Positions 23,201 to 31,580 of a stretch of 36,137 bases of DNA are shown here, in pieces. A model generated the notes under the pieces. The model had not been told where the DNA came from. It saw only the letters and a list, made by a program, of their open reading frames with translations, and made no database searches. Within the stretch, counting starts at the first letter, position 1. The number at the start of each line of letters is the position of its first letter. Source of the DNA: an uncultured Pseudomonadota bacterium (GTDB lineage Bacteria > Pseudomonadota > Gammaproteobacteria > Steroidobacterales > Steroidobacteraceae); the NCBI GenBank assembly GCA_902826225.1, contig CADEED010000030.1:1-36137 (forward strand), in the 5' to 3' direction. The position numbers and the translations under genes are program-made.

Positions 23201-24895
23201 TCAGGTGGTTGCGCTCTCGACGAACGCTGCCGGGTCGAACAGGCCGCCTTCCGACGGTTGCTCCATCCGCTCGATCATGGCCAGCAGTTCGTCGCAGGTG
23301 GCGATGCGCTGCTCACGCGATTTCGACATGAGACGTTCGAGCAGCGGCTGATAGAAGAGGTGATGCACGGGCAATTCCGGAACGGGCGCCATGACATGCT
23401 GCTGCAGGACGTCGATTGCTGACGCGCCGAGGTACGGTTTCTTGCCGGCGAGCATCTCGTAGAGCATGACGCCCAGGCTGTAGAGGTCGGTGCGCGCGTC
23501 CAGGTTCTCGCCCTGCGCCTGCTCGGGGCTCATGTAATAGGGAGAGCCGCGCAGCACGCCGGTCCGGGTGCTGCCGTCGCCGCTGAGCACGCTGCGCGCC
23601 AGGCCGAAGTCGATGAGCACGACGCTGCCGTCGGCGCGCAACATGACGTTAGGGGGCTTCAGATCGCGATGAATGATGTCCGCTTCGTGGACGACCTTGA
23701 GCGAGCGGGCGATCTCCTTGAGGAAGGCGATCGCCTCGTCGGCCGTGAGCGGATTCTGCAGGCGCGCCTTGAGGTCGCCGCACGGGAAGTACTCCATCGC
23801 CAGGTACTCGACGCCCTCGTGGATGCCGTAGTCGAACAGATCGATGATCGACGGGTGATCGAGAGCGGCGATGGCTTCGAACTCGCGCTGGAAGAGGATC
23901 TGGCGCTGGCCGGTATCGCTGGCCGACTCGCTGGCCGAATGCTTGCGCTTCGACACCTTGAGCGCCACGTTGTGGCCGAGGTCCTTCGCGATGGCGAGGT
24001 ACACGGCCGCCGCCTCGGATTCACCGATGCGCTGCAGGATCGAGTAGCCCGGAATGTGGTGGTGATCGGGTGCGACTTGCTGCGAGTCCTTGCCCTGCGT
24101 CGGCGCCATCGCATTCGAGGCGGACAATGCCGGCTCCGGGTTCGCCGCCGCGGGTAGTGAGGCGGCCGCGGGATCGCGGGACGCCGCTTCGACCCTGGCG
24201 GGCACGGACGGCGAGGTCGGCGGCGAGACGACGGCCCTGGCCGCCGCCGCGAGCGCGGAGCCGGCCTGCGTCGAGACGGGCGCGGGGGTGGAAATGGCCG
24301 CCGGAACCGCGGTCGCCCGCCGCGCCGCTTCCGTGAGTGCTGCGCCCGTGTGCGTCGCGATGTGCGGCCTGCCGCCGGGCAGGCTCATCGACGCATTGTC
24401 GTTCCGGTCGTCGGTGGCCGAGACGGCGGTGCCGGGCTGCGCCGCCGCCTGCGCGGCCCGCTCGGCGCGACGGATCGCTTCCTTCTCGATGGCGCGCAGC
24501 GTGAGCTTGATCGAGCGCTGCAGCCGCGGCGGCGTGAGCAGGCGCTTCGGTAGATAGTCCGACGCGCCGAGACGCAGCGTGCGGATCGCCGCGAGTTCGC
24601 TGCCCGCGGTCGCGAGGACGATCATCTCGGGGAAGCCGGGCTGGCTGCGCAACTTGCGGATCCAGTCGAGGCTGTCGAACGTCGGGTCCTCGATGCCTTC
24701 GTCGAACTCGAGCGCGAGCATGACGATGTCGTAGTCGCGCACCGTCATCGCCGTGCGCACGCGCGCAAACGACGACCAGTCCATCACGACGATGCTCGCG
24801 CTCGGCCAGCCGGCGCCGATGGCGTGCTGGAGCCAGGCCGAGTACTTCGTGTCGTTCTCGACGATCAGGAATCGTTGTGTGTGCGGCTCGTCCAT
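23201..24895 (-). CDS. Pseudo-receiver plus Hanks-type Ser/Thr protein kinase
   Basis: The 564-residue protein has a receiver-like domain (about 7-135), an Ala/Pro-rich linker (about 145-278) and a protein kinase domain (about 281-540). The receiver keeps E13/D15, T96 and K117, but the phosphoacceptor position in YDIVMLALEF is A61, so normal Asp phosphorylation is not expected. The kinase has K313 (VALKVSK), E338 or E340, the catalytic loop H409-R-D411-L-K-P-P-N416, D429-F-G431 and SPE (456-458), so it should be active. Its Gly-rich loop is degenerate (G291-E-S-E-A-A-A-V). There is no membrane segment, so it is cytoplasmic. The start codon directly follows the stop of the TonB-domain gene. 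Confidence 0.9.
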   Translation of the reverse strand: MDEPHTQRFLIVENDTKYSAWLQHAIGAGWPSASIVVMDWSSFARVRTAMTVRDYDIVMLALEFDEGIEDPTFDSLDWIRKLRSQPGFPEMIVLATAGSELAAIRTLRLGASDYLPKRLLTPPRLQRSIKLTLRAIEKEAIRRAERAAQAAAQPGTAVSATDDRNDNASMSLPGGRPHIATHTGAALTEAARRATAVPAAISTPAPVSTQAGSALAAAARAVVSPPTSPSVPARVEAASRDPAAASLPAAANPEPALSASNAMAPTQGKDSQQVAPDHHHIPGYSILQRIGESEAAAVYLAIAKDLGHNVALKVSKRKHSASESASDTGQRQILFQREFEAIAALDHPSIIDLFDYGIHEGVEYLAMEYFPCGDLKARLQNPLTADEAIAFLKEIARSLKVVHEADIIHRDLKPPNVMLRADGSVVLIDFGLARSVLSGDGSTRTGVLRGSPYYMSPEQAQGENLDARTDLYSLGVMLYEMLAGKKPYLGASAIDVLQQHVMAPVPELPVHHLFYQPLLERLMSKSREQRIATCDELLAMIERMEQPSEGGLFDPAAFVESATT

Positions 24896-27046
24896 CTATT
24901 CTTCCGCGTAACGGATGCGCACCGCCGCGCGCTGGTCCACGGCCTGGCCATTGCGCACGACGGGTTTGTAGCGCCACTGCGCGATGGCGTTGATCGCCGA
25001 GGAGTCGAACGTCCGGCGCGGGCTGGAATTCGTGACCACGATGTCGCCGGTGGTGCCGTCGGCGCGCACGGTGAACTCGAGCTCGACCCAGCCCGGGATC
25101 CGCCGGTCGCGGATGGTGACGGGATACTTCGGGGCCACGTACGTCAGGCGCTCGAGCGAGCCGGCGCCGACCACCGAATCCTGCTGCGCGAGACGCTCGC
25201 GCGCGGCGGCGATCTCGCCCTCGGCGCTCGCGAGCTCGCTGTTCGAGAAGGAGATCGTGCGCGCTTCGAGCACCCACGCGTCGGCGGAGCGCAGGTCGTT
25301 GCGCTGCAGGGCGGAGCGGATTTCGCGCACGTACGCGTTGCCCAGGTTCTGCCGCGCCGTCGCCACGACCGGGTTGCCCGAGTCGATGGCGATGAGTTGC
25401 AACAAGTAATCCTTCGCGCTCGCCGCCGTGGGCTCGAGCAGGCGATTGCCCGACAGCGCCGTCGTGAACGATTGCGCGAGCGTGCCCACCTTGTCCGCGC
25501 GCGTGCCGATGAGGTTGTCCTGCAGCGAGCGGCGGATGGCCGCCATGTCGCCGCGGCTCGCGCCCGCGCCATCGGCGTTGGCGAGCCAGCGCTCGGTGTC
25601 CGCGGCGTTGCCGGCGCCCGCGGCCGTGCTGGCGCGCTGGAGCAGTTCTTTCTGCAACGCGCGGGCGACCTCGGGCAGGGCCGGATCGTCGGGGACGATC
25701 TGGCGCGCGGCTTCCAGGTAGAAGCGCGCGTTGTCCGCGGAGGGTTCGATGAGCGCACCGCTCTTCAGGCGCGAGCTCGCGAGACGCAGGTAGGTCTCGC
25801 CGCGCCCGGATTTGTCGGCGGTATCGGCATCGCGCTTCTGCGTGAGCGCGTCGCGCTCGTGCTCGCGTTCGATCTGCATGCTGATGAAGGCGCCGCGCGC
25901 CGTCGCCGGCGTGAGCGACTCGGCGACGAGCACCATGCGCTTCGCATCTTCGGGATTGCCGGCGGTGAGCGCGCGCTCCGCGGCGCCCAACAACCGGTCG
26001 GCGACGCGCACCAGCCCGCCCTTGGCGAGCGCATTCGAGGGATCGAGATCGAGGGCGTTGCGGAAGAGCTCGACCGCGTTTCGTCCCGGCGGCGTCGCGA
26101 GCTCGCCGCGCTGCAGGGCCGCCTCGGCTTGCGCGAGCGCCTCGGCGAGCTGTTGATCGCGGGTCAACGCGGGTGGCGGCGGCGGTGTCTGCGCGGTGCG
26201 CGGCGCCACGGCTTCCTCGACGACGGGATCCGGGGCCGCCTGGCGCAGCCGCTCTGCGACGGATTCGGTGGGCGGCGCTGCGGGCGGCGGTGCGGCGGAC
26301 GGCGGCGCGGCGAGGGTGGACGCGACCGACGCCGCGGGTACCGGTGCGACGGCCGATGCCTCCGGCGGCGGCGCCTTCTGCACGACCGGTGGCGGAGTTT
26401 CCGATCTCTCCGGGGCGGGTGCTGCCGCGACTTCCTCGACCCCGGGCTCACCCGCATCGCGCCCGGACAGCGCGAACCATGCGCCCGCGAGCGCCACGAC
26501 GGCGACCACGGCGCCGATGCCGATCAGCAGGCCGCGACCGCCACGGCGCGACGAGTCCGAATTCGCGCGCGGCACTTCGATCCTGGAGAAATCGGGACGT
26601 TCGGTCTCGAGCGTGCGCTCGACGTTCTCGACCTCGTGACGGCGCAACGCCGCTTCGACGAACAGCCGGACACGGGGCGCGGAAACCGGCCGGTGCAGGA
26701 AGCGATAGACGACACCCGAGGTGATCTGGCTCGCGACCTTCGATTGCTCCTCGGCGGTACCGACCACGATGAGCACGAGGTCGGGCCATGTTTCGCGCAG
26801 CCGCTCCGCCATCGCGGCGATATCGCCCTCGATGAACATGCTGTCGAGCATCGCGACCGACACGCGCCGGCTATTGAGATGCGGCGCGAGCTCGGCTTCG
26901 GAGGTGACGAGGATGAGATCCTGGGTCCGGTCGATCGTACTGCGCAGCAGGCCGATCAGCGCGCGATCCTGGGTAATGGCGGCTATCGCCACGGGCTCCT
27001 GGACGCTCGCGAACATGGGCGATTCGAATTCCGACTGCGGCAACAT
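24896..27046 (-). CDS. Receiver-like / transmembrane / TonB C-terminal fusion protein
   Basis: The 716-residue protein has a receiver-like domain (about 19-137), one membrane helix (about 172-194), a Pro/Ala-rich stretch (about 205-295), a long helical, TPR-like region (about 296-610) and a TonB C-terminal domain (about 632-716; YPVTIRDRRIPGWVELEFTV, then WRYKPVVRNGQ). Arg-rich SSRRGGRG before the helix predicts the receiver in the cytoplasm and the rest in the periplasm. The receiver keeps D68 and T97. It lacks a clear acidic pair (only D27), and the conserved Lys is R119 (FLHRP), so it is also degenerate. No ribosome-binding site is clear at ATG 27046; ATG 27016 is a possible alternative. 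It is first in the kinase operon. Confidence 0.88.
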   Translation of the reverse strand: MLPQSEFESPMFASVQEPVAIAAITQDRALIGLLRSTIDRTQDLILVTSEAELAPHLNSRRVSVAMLDSMFIEGDIAAMAERLRETWPDLVLIVVGTAEEQSKVASQITSGVVYRFLHRPVSAPRVRLFVEAALRRHEVENVERTLETERPDFSRIEVPRANSDSSRRGGRGLLIGIGAVVAVVALAGAWFALSGRDAGEPGVEEVAAAPAPERSETPPPVVQKAPPPEASAVAPVPAASVASTLAAPPSAAPPPAAPPTESVAERLRQAAPDPVVEEAVAPRTAQTPPPPPALTRDQQLAEALAQAEAALQRGELATPPGRNAVELFRNALDLDPSNALAKGGLVRVADRLLGAAERALTAGNPEDAKRMVLVAESLTPATARGAFISMQIEREHERDALTQKRDADTADKSGRGETYLRLASSRLKSGALIEPSADNARFYLEAARQIVPDDPALPEVARALQKELLQRASTAAGAGNAADTERWLANADGAGASRGDMAAIRRSLQDNLIGTRADKVGTLAQSFTTALSGNRLLEPTAASAKDYLLQLIAIDSGNPVVATARQNLGNAYVREIRSALQRNDLRSADAWVLEARTISFSNSELASAEGEIAAARERLAQQDSVVGAGSLERLTYVAPKYPVTIRDRRIPGWVELEFTVRADGTTGDIVVTNSSPRRTFDSSAINAIAQWRYKPVVRNGQAVDQRAAVRIRYAEE

Positions 27047-27110
27047 GACGGCGCTTGCACGACCCGAAAGAGGAGCGGAAAAAGCAGCGAAAACGAGTGG
27101 CCTGACGGCA

Positions 27111-27135
27111 CTTTAACAAGATATGTAAGTTTATC
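27111..27135. promoter_or_regulatory. AT-rich patch upstream of the kinase operon
   Basis: This stretch (CTTTAACAAGATATGTAAGTTTATC by position) is the only strongly AT-rich run in the 238-base gap between the divergent genes starting at 27046 and 27285. It is the likeliest place for the operon's promoter, giving a leader of about 60-80 bases. I could not fit a good -35/-10 pair to it. Confidence 0.3.
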
Positions 27136-27247
27136 GGGGACGCCCGCACCACGACCTTTCGCGCGGGTAATCCGTGAACTGCGTCCCGCAGGATTTGTCC
27201 CGTAACGAGACGATTCTCACAGTTGCGGTGCAGCTTCGCGGCCCGGG

Positions 27248-27253
27248 TATGAT
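27248..27253 (+). promoter_or_regulatory. -10 box (TATGAT) for the secreted-protein gene
   Basis: TATGAT matches the -10 consensus at five of six positions. A weak TTGCGG lies 19 bases upstream (27223-27228). A start about 7 bases downstream would give a leader of about 25 bases carrying the GGAG at 27275-27278. That supports ATG 27285 as the true start. Confidence 0.45.
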
Positions 27254-27284
27254 CGCGGCCGCCGTGGCGCGAATGGAGTGGCCG

Positions 27285-28232
27285 ATGTCCCGGAAATCGC
27301 TGTTTTTCACCGTTTTCGTCCTCCTCGCCATCGCCGGGACCCCCGCGGCCGATGCGGCGGGCCCTAGCGGCGCGCAGGAAAAGGGCGCCGAGGCCTTCAT
27401 CGCCGCCGTCGCGAGCGGCAATGCGCAGGCGATCGCGCAGGAAATCCATCCGGACGAGTTGGACAAGCTCCGCAATCGCCTGCTGGCGCTGCTGCGCGCC
27501 GAAGGATCGCGCAGCGACAACACCTATCGCTCGCGGTTGTTTGGCCCGGGCCGTTCTCTGGCAGATCTCGAAAGCATGACCGCGGTGCGTTTCTACACCG
27601 CGTTGTCCGACCGGCTGCGTCTGCGCGCCCGCCCGTATCAGAAGTTCGACTGGCTCGCGGCCGTGCCGCACGAGAAGGCCGTCATCCTCGTGGGTTATGG
27701 CATCCCGCCGAAGGAGCGCGGCGCGGTGCGCGTACTCGTGTCGGTCGCGCTGTTGCAGTACGGCGCGCTGTGGAAAGCCGCGGTGCCGAGCGAGATCGAG
27801 GCGCAGATCGACGATCTGCTCGAAGCCCGTGCCGCGCCGGCGCCGCTGCCCGCCGCCGGCGGTGCGACGCCCTCCGCCGTGCCCGCCGCACCGGCCGCCG
27901 CGCCGCTCGCGCCCGGGATCAGCGAGCTGCTGGCGCGCGCCGAGGCGAGTCTCGCGGCGGGCAATTGCGAGGAGTATTACTCGGAGTTCATGAGCGAGAA
28001 CTTCCAGCGCTACACCTCGCGCAGCGCGCGCAAGACGCTGGTCACCGCCTGCACCAACAGCGAGAGCACGCGCGAGACCATGATCACGACCCTGCGCATC
28101 GTGCAGGAGCTGCAGCCGCGATACGACCTGGGCGGCACGCGCGCGATCTACGACGTGAGCGGCCAGGGGCTGCCGTACGAACGCTTCGTGCTCGAACGCA
28201 GCAAGGACATGAAGTGGTACATCGCGGAGTGA
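27285..28232 (+). CDS. Secreted two-domain protein, unknown function
   Basis: The product is 315 residues from ATG 27285, with GGAG at 27275-27278. In-frame starts further upstream (27174, 27273) lack a signal. A Sec signal peptide (about 1-25, MSRKSLFFTVFVLLAIAG...) is followed by an N-terminal alpha/beta domain (about 28-185), an Ala/Pro linker (about 186-218) and a C-terminal domain (about 219-315). The C-terminal domain carries CEEYYSEFMSENFQRYTS and ends FVLERSKDMKWYIAE, a pattern like small NTF2/DUF4878-type domains ending in 'W-Y/K-I'. I do not recognise a specific family. It is divergent from the kinase operon and 7 bases ahead of the GNAT gene. Confidence 0.75.
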   Translation: MSRKSLFFTVFVLLAIAGTPAADAAGPSGAQEKGAEAFIAAVASGNAQAIAQEIHPDELDKLRNRLLALLRAEGSRSDNTYRSRLFGPGRSLADLESMTAVRFYTALSDRLRLRARPYQKFDWLAAVPHEKAVILVGYGIPPKERGAVRVLVSVALLQYGALWKAAVPSEIEAQIDDLLEARAAPAPLPAAGGATPSAVPAAPAAAPLAPGISELLARAEASLAAGNCEEYYSEFMSENFQRYTSRSARKTLVTACTNSESTRETMITTLRIVQELQPRYDLGGTRAIYDVSGQGLPYERFVLERSKDMKWYIAE

Positions 28233-28239
28233 GCGCTCG

Positions 28240-28719
28240 ATGCTGAACATCCGCCCCGCGACGCCGGCCGATGCCGCGATCATCGCGGCTCTGGTCCGCG
28301 AGCTCGCGGACTACGAGAAGCTGCTGGACGAAGCGAAGGGCACGGCCGCGGAGTTCGCGCGCGAGCTCGAGTCCCCGAACCCGGTGATCCACGTTCTGAT
28401 TGCCGAATGGAACGGCGAGCCCTGCGGTTTCGCCTTGTATTTCTTCAACTTTTCCACGTTCGTCGCGCGGCCGGGGTTGTATCTCGAAGACCTCTTCGTT
28501 CGGCCCCAGTTGCGTTCCAAGGGGGTCGGCCGGGCGCTGTTGCGCGCGCTGGCGCGCATTGCGCAAGCTCGCCACTGCGGTCGCATGGAGTGGGCCGTGC
28601 TCGACTGGAACGAACCCGCGCTGAAGTTCTACCGGACGCTGGGGGCGCGCCAGATGAAGGAGTGGATAGTCCACCGGCTCACGCCCATCGAGATCGGCAA
28701 GCTGGCCGCGGAATCCTGA
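28240..28719 (+). CDS. GNAT N-acetyltransferase, diamine acetyltransferase-like
   Basis: The 159-residue protein is a single GNAT domain. Acetyl-CoA binding is shown by LFVRPQLRSKGVGRALL (the R-x-x-G-x-G loop). GLYLEDLFV before it, and CGRMEWAVLDWNEPALKFYRTLGA after it, match the group containing spermidine/spermine and thialysine acetyltransferases. The likely role is transfer of acetyl from acetyl-CoA to an amine in the cytoplasm. The exact amine is inference. It starts 7 bases after the secreted-protein gene and leads directly into the rhodanese gene, so the three are probably one transcript. Confidence 0.88.
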   Translation: MLNIRPATPADAAIIAALVRELADYEKLLDEAKGTAAEFARELESPNPVIHVLIAEWNGEPCGFALYFFNFSTFVARPGLYLEDLFVRPQLRSKGVGRALLRALARIAQARHCGRMEWAVLDWNEPALKFYRTLGARQMKEWIVHRLTPIEIGKLAAES

Positions 28720-28729
28720 GGAGACGTCC

Positions 28730-29158
28730 ATGAACATGAACGCGTTGGCCCACTGGTCAGCTTTCGCCGCTGCCGCCGTGCTCTCCGGTGCCGCGCTCGC
28801 GGCGGAGCCCGCGCCGCTCGTCGGCCAGGAAGAGCTGCTCGCCGAGATCGCCGCCGCGAAGTCCGACGTCGTGGTTCTCGACGTGCGCACGGCGGAAGAG
28901 TTCGCCGCGGGTCACGTACCCGGCGCCCGCAATGTGTCGCACGACCAGCTGGAATCGCGGCTCGGCGAACTCTCCGGACTCCGCGACAAGCCCGTCGTGC
29001 TCTACTGCCGCAGCGGCCGCCGTACGCTCCTCGCCGAAGAGGTCCTGCGCAACGCCGGCTTCACCCGGCTGCGCCACCTCGAGGGCGATTGGCTCGCCTG
29101 GGAAGCCGCGAAGCGGCCGGTCGAGCGACCGGCCGACGCGCCACCGTCACCGAACTAG
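28730..29158 (+). CDS. Periplasmic single-domain rhodanese
   Basis: The product is 142 residues from ATG 28730, with a strong GAGGAG ribosome-binding site at the GNAT stop. A signal peptide (about 1-25, ending ALAAE) exports it. The rhodanese domain (about 30-132) has VVVLDVRTAEEFAAGHVPGA, the active-site loop C93-R-S-G-R-R98 and HLEGDWLAWEAA. It can carry a persulfide on C93 and move sulfur or act in redox or detoxification chemistry in the periplasm. The partner is unknown. Its TAG stop (29156-29158) shares the bases CTAG with the stop of gspB on the other strand. Confidence 0.92.
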   Translation: MNMNALAHWSAFAAAAVLSGAALAAEPAPLVGQEELLAEIAAAKSDVVVLDVRTAEEFAAGHVPGARNVSHDQLESRLGELSGLRDKPVVLYCRSGRRTLLAEEVLRNAGFTRLRHLEGDWLAWEAAKRPVERPADAPPSPN

Positions 29159-29898
29159 TTGCCTTCCAGCGTGAAGCGCTGACCGCGGAACGACAGCTCC
29201 GCGCCCCGCTGCGTGATCCGGTCCACGTGCACGCCATCGGGCAACGAGTCGCCTTCGCGCAGTTTCCGCATGTTGATGAACACGAACCGGTCCGCCGGGT
29301 TCTCGGCGTACACGTGCAGGTCGAGCCGCAGTTCCGGGACCTGCGCACCTTGCGCCACGACTTCGTCGAGCGACGGCGGCCCGCCCGCGCGGCGCTGCGC
29401 GGCGTCGTTTGCCTGCGCGGCCGTGATCGCGGGCCGGTAGTCGTTGGCGTCGTAGTCTGGCGGCACCGACGGCTCGCGCGCCGACAACAGCGGCTCTTCC
29501 GCGAGGGGCGGCGTCTGGCTGGGCGCGACCACTCCCGCCTCGGGAGCTGAGGACATCGTGATCGAAGGCGCCGCGTTCACCGGGATGTTGACGGTCGTCG
29601 GGATCGTCACCGTCGCGGGCACCGTGACCATTCCGGGCGGTGGCGCCGGTGTGCTGCTGGCCATCGGCGCCGTCGCGGCCGGGCTCGCCAAGCTTGCGGT
29701 CTCGGCGGATCCGGATCCCGGACGCACGAGCACCCACAGCAGCACGAAAAAATTGACCGCGAACAATCCGCCCAGCGCCCATGCCCACCACGGAAACCGC
29801 CGGCGCGGCGCGGCCACCTTCACCTCGAACAGCGCGGGTGCCGTCTGCCGCTGACGGTCGCTCTCGGATTTCTTCAATGCATCGAGGATGAACGACAT
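29155..29898 (-). CDS. gspB: General secretion pathway protein B
   Basis: The product is 247 residues from ATG 29898; the frame upstream lies in gspA. The start MSFILDALKKSESDRQ is the signature N-terminus of GspB/ExeB. One membrane helix (about 37-58) is followed by a long Pro/Ala/Val linker and the C-terminal T2SSB domain (about 175-247; LHVYAENPADRFVFINMRKL and RITQRGAELSFRGQRFTLEGN). GspB works with GspA in the inner membrane and periplasm to place the type II secretin through peptidoglycan. Its ATG overlaps the gspA TGA (ATGA), so the two are coupled. The core gspC-N genes are not here. Confidence 0.92.
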   Translation of the reverse strand: MSFILDALKKSESDRQRQTAPALFEVKVAAPRRRFPWWAWALGGLFAVNFFVLLWVLVRPGSGSAETASLASPAATAPMASSTPAPPPGMVTVPATVTIPTTVNIPVNAAPSITMSSAPEAGVVAPSQTPPLAEEPLLSAREPSVPPDYDANDYRPAITAAQANDAAQRRAGGPPSLDEVVAQGAQVPELRLDLHVYAENPADRFVFINMRKLREGDSLPDGVHVDRITQRGAELSFRGQRFTLEGN

Positions 29899-31496
29899 CA
29901 GCCGCCCCTGCGCAGGAACGGCGTCGCGCCGTCGTTGAGCGCGGCGTCGAGCGCGACCTGCGTCTGCACGCCCGCGATGCCGTCGACGGTGAGCCGGTTC
30001 TTCCGCTGGAATTCCTCGACGAGCGTCGCCAGCGACTGGTCGAAGCGATCGCTCGCCGCGTTCTCCTCCGGCAGACCGTTCACGCGCCGCAGACTGTCGC
30101 GCAACCACTTCACGCGGCCGCCGCGCGCGCCGAGCGAGATCGGCTGCGAGCCGCCCGCTGCCGGCCGCCACAGCAGCACGTAGTCGCCAAACCAGCCGCG
30201 TGCGAGATCGCCGATGCCGATCTCGCGCTGCGCGCCGCCGAGATCGATGCGCGCCTGGCCGCCGTCGAGTCCCGCCAGCAACAGCTGGTGCGCGCGACCC
30301 GACGAATCGATGACGTTGAGCACGGCCGGTCGATTGAAGAGCTGCAGCTGCGCGAGCGAGCCGCGCTGCGTGAGGCACTCGAGGCCGGCCTGCATCGCCT
30401 GGCTGCACGGATCGACGCTGCCGGCGACGTACCGCAGGCCCCACAGCGCGAATAGTTTGTTGAACGCGTTGTCCGGGTCAGTCTCGCCCGGATACTTCAC
30501 GAGCAATGCGTCGAGGTCCGGCGGTGGCGCGGGCTTTGGCGCCGGCGCCGGCGCGGCGGCCACGGCCGGTTCAGGGGCGGCGCGCTGCGACGCCAGGAAT
30601 CGGGGCAGGACGAGCGCGAGGCTTGCCAAGGCCACGGCGCCGACCGCGGCGCCGGTCGCCCAGGGCAGCCAGCGCGGCAGCACGTTCTTGCCGAAGACCT
30701 CACCCGCCGCGCGGCGCACGACGCTGCCGCCCACGGCATGGCGGTCCTCGGTGAACGCACCGAGCAGCGCGCGGTCGCAGATGATGTTGATGAGGCGGGG
30801 CACGCCGCCCGAGAGCCGCTGCACTTCGCGCAAGGCGCCGCTGGTGAAGATCTCGCGCGTGGAGCCCGCGACACGCAGGCGATGCCGCACGTAGGACGCG
30901 GTCTCCTCGCCCGACAGCGGATCGAGGTGATAGCGGCCGGTGATCCGCTGCGCGAGCTGCCGCAGCTCCACCCGGCCCAACAACTCGCGCAGCTCGGGCT
31001 GGCCGATCAGGATGATCTGCAACAGCTTCTGTGTCTCGGTCTCGAGATTCGTGAGCAGCCGCACCTGCTCGAGCACGTCCGGCCCGAGGTTCTGCGCCTC
31101 GTCGACGACGAGCACGATGCGCTTTCCTTCCGCGTGGGCCTTGAGCAGGTGGAACGACAGCAGGTCGACGAGATCCTTGAGGCTGCCCTCGGAGCGCGGC
31201 TCGACCTGGATGCCGAGCTCCTCGCAGATCGCGAGCAGGAACTCGGCGGGGGTCATGCGCGGGTTGAGGATCAGCGCGATCTCGGCGTGTTTCGGCGCCT
31301 GCGCCAGCAGCGATCGAACTACCGTCGTCTTGCCGGTGCCGACCTCGCCCGTGAGCTGAATGAAGCCGCCGGCCTCGTTGATTCCGTAGACCAGGTGCGC
31401 GAGCGCCTCCGCGTGCCGCTCCGAAAGGAACAGGTAGCGCGGATCGGGGGTGATCGAGAAAGGCTTCTCGTTGAGGCCGAAGAAGGAGGCGTACAT
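29898..31496 (-). CDS. gspA: General secretion pathway protein A (ExeA-type ATPase)
   Basis: The 532-residue protein matches ExeA/GspA. The N-terminal AAA+ ATPase (about 1-270) opens MYASFFGLNEKPFSITPDPRYLF and has Walker A G-E-V-G-T-G-K-T-T (50-58) and Walker B VLVVDEAQNL. A membrane helix lies at about 282-306. The periplasmic part has a C39-like region (about 335-445) and a peptidoglycan-binding domain (about 470-527, FQRKNRLTVDGIAGVQTQ). GspA uses ATP and peptidoglycan binding to remodel the wall so that the type II secretin can assemble. Start ATG 31496 is the family start. An upstream -10-like TAATAC lies on the minus strand near 31541. Confidence 0.95.
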   Translation of the reverse strand: MYASFFGLNEKPFSITPDPRYLFLSERHAEALAHLVYGINEAGGFIQLTGEVGTGKTTVVRSLLAQAPKHAEIALILNPRMTPAEFLLAICEELGIQVEPRSEGSLKDLVDLLSFHLLKAHAEGKRIVLVVDEAQNLGPDVLEQVRLLTNLETETQKLLQIILIGQPELRELLGRVELRQLAQRITGRYHLDPLSGEETASYVRHRLRVAGSTREIFTSGALREVQRLSGGVPRLINIICDRALLGAFTEDRHAVGGSVVRRAAGEVFGKNVLPRWLPWATGAAVGAVALASLALVLPRFLASQRAAPEPAVAAAPAPAPKPAPPPDLDALLVKYPGETDPDNAFNKLFALWGLRYVAGSVDPCSQAMQAGLECLTQRGSLAQLQLFNRPAVLNVIDSSGRAHQLLLAGLDGGQARIDLGGAQREIGIGDLARGWFGDYVLLWRPAAGGSQPISLGARGGRVKWLRDSLRRVNGLPEENAASDRFDQSLATLVEEFQRKNRLTVDGIAGVQTQVALDAALNDGATPFLRRGG

Positions 31497-31580
31497 GGCG
31501 ATGCGGTCTTGGGCGCCGCAATGGTTGAACGGGCGGGGAGTATTACATGGGGTTGGCGGCGGGGGGATGCCGGGGACCGT

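Noticed and set aside
24824..27205. 793-codon open frame on the plus strand opposite the TonB-fusion gene
   Set aside because: It mirrors the GC-rich codons of the real gene, is strongly Arg-rich and has no recognisable motif.
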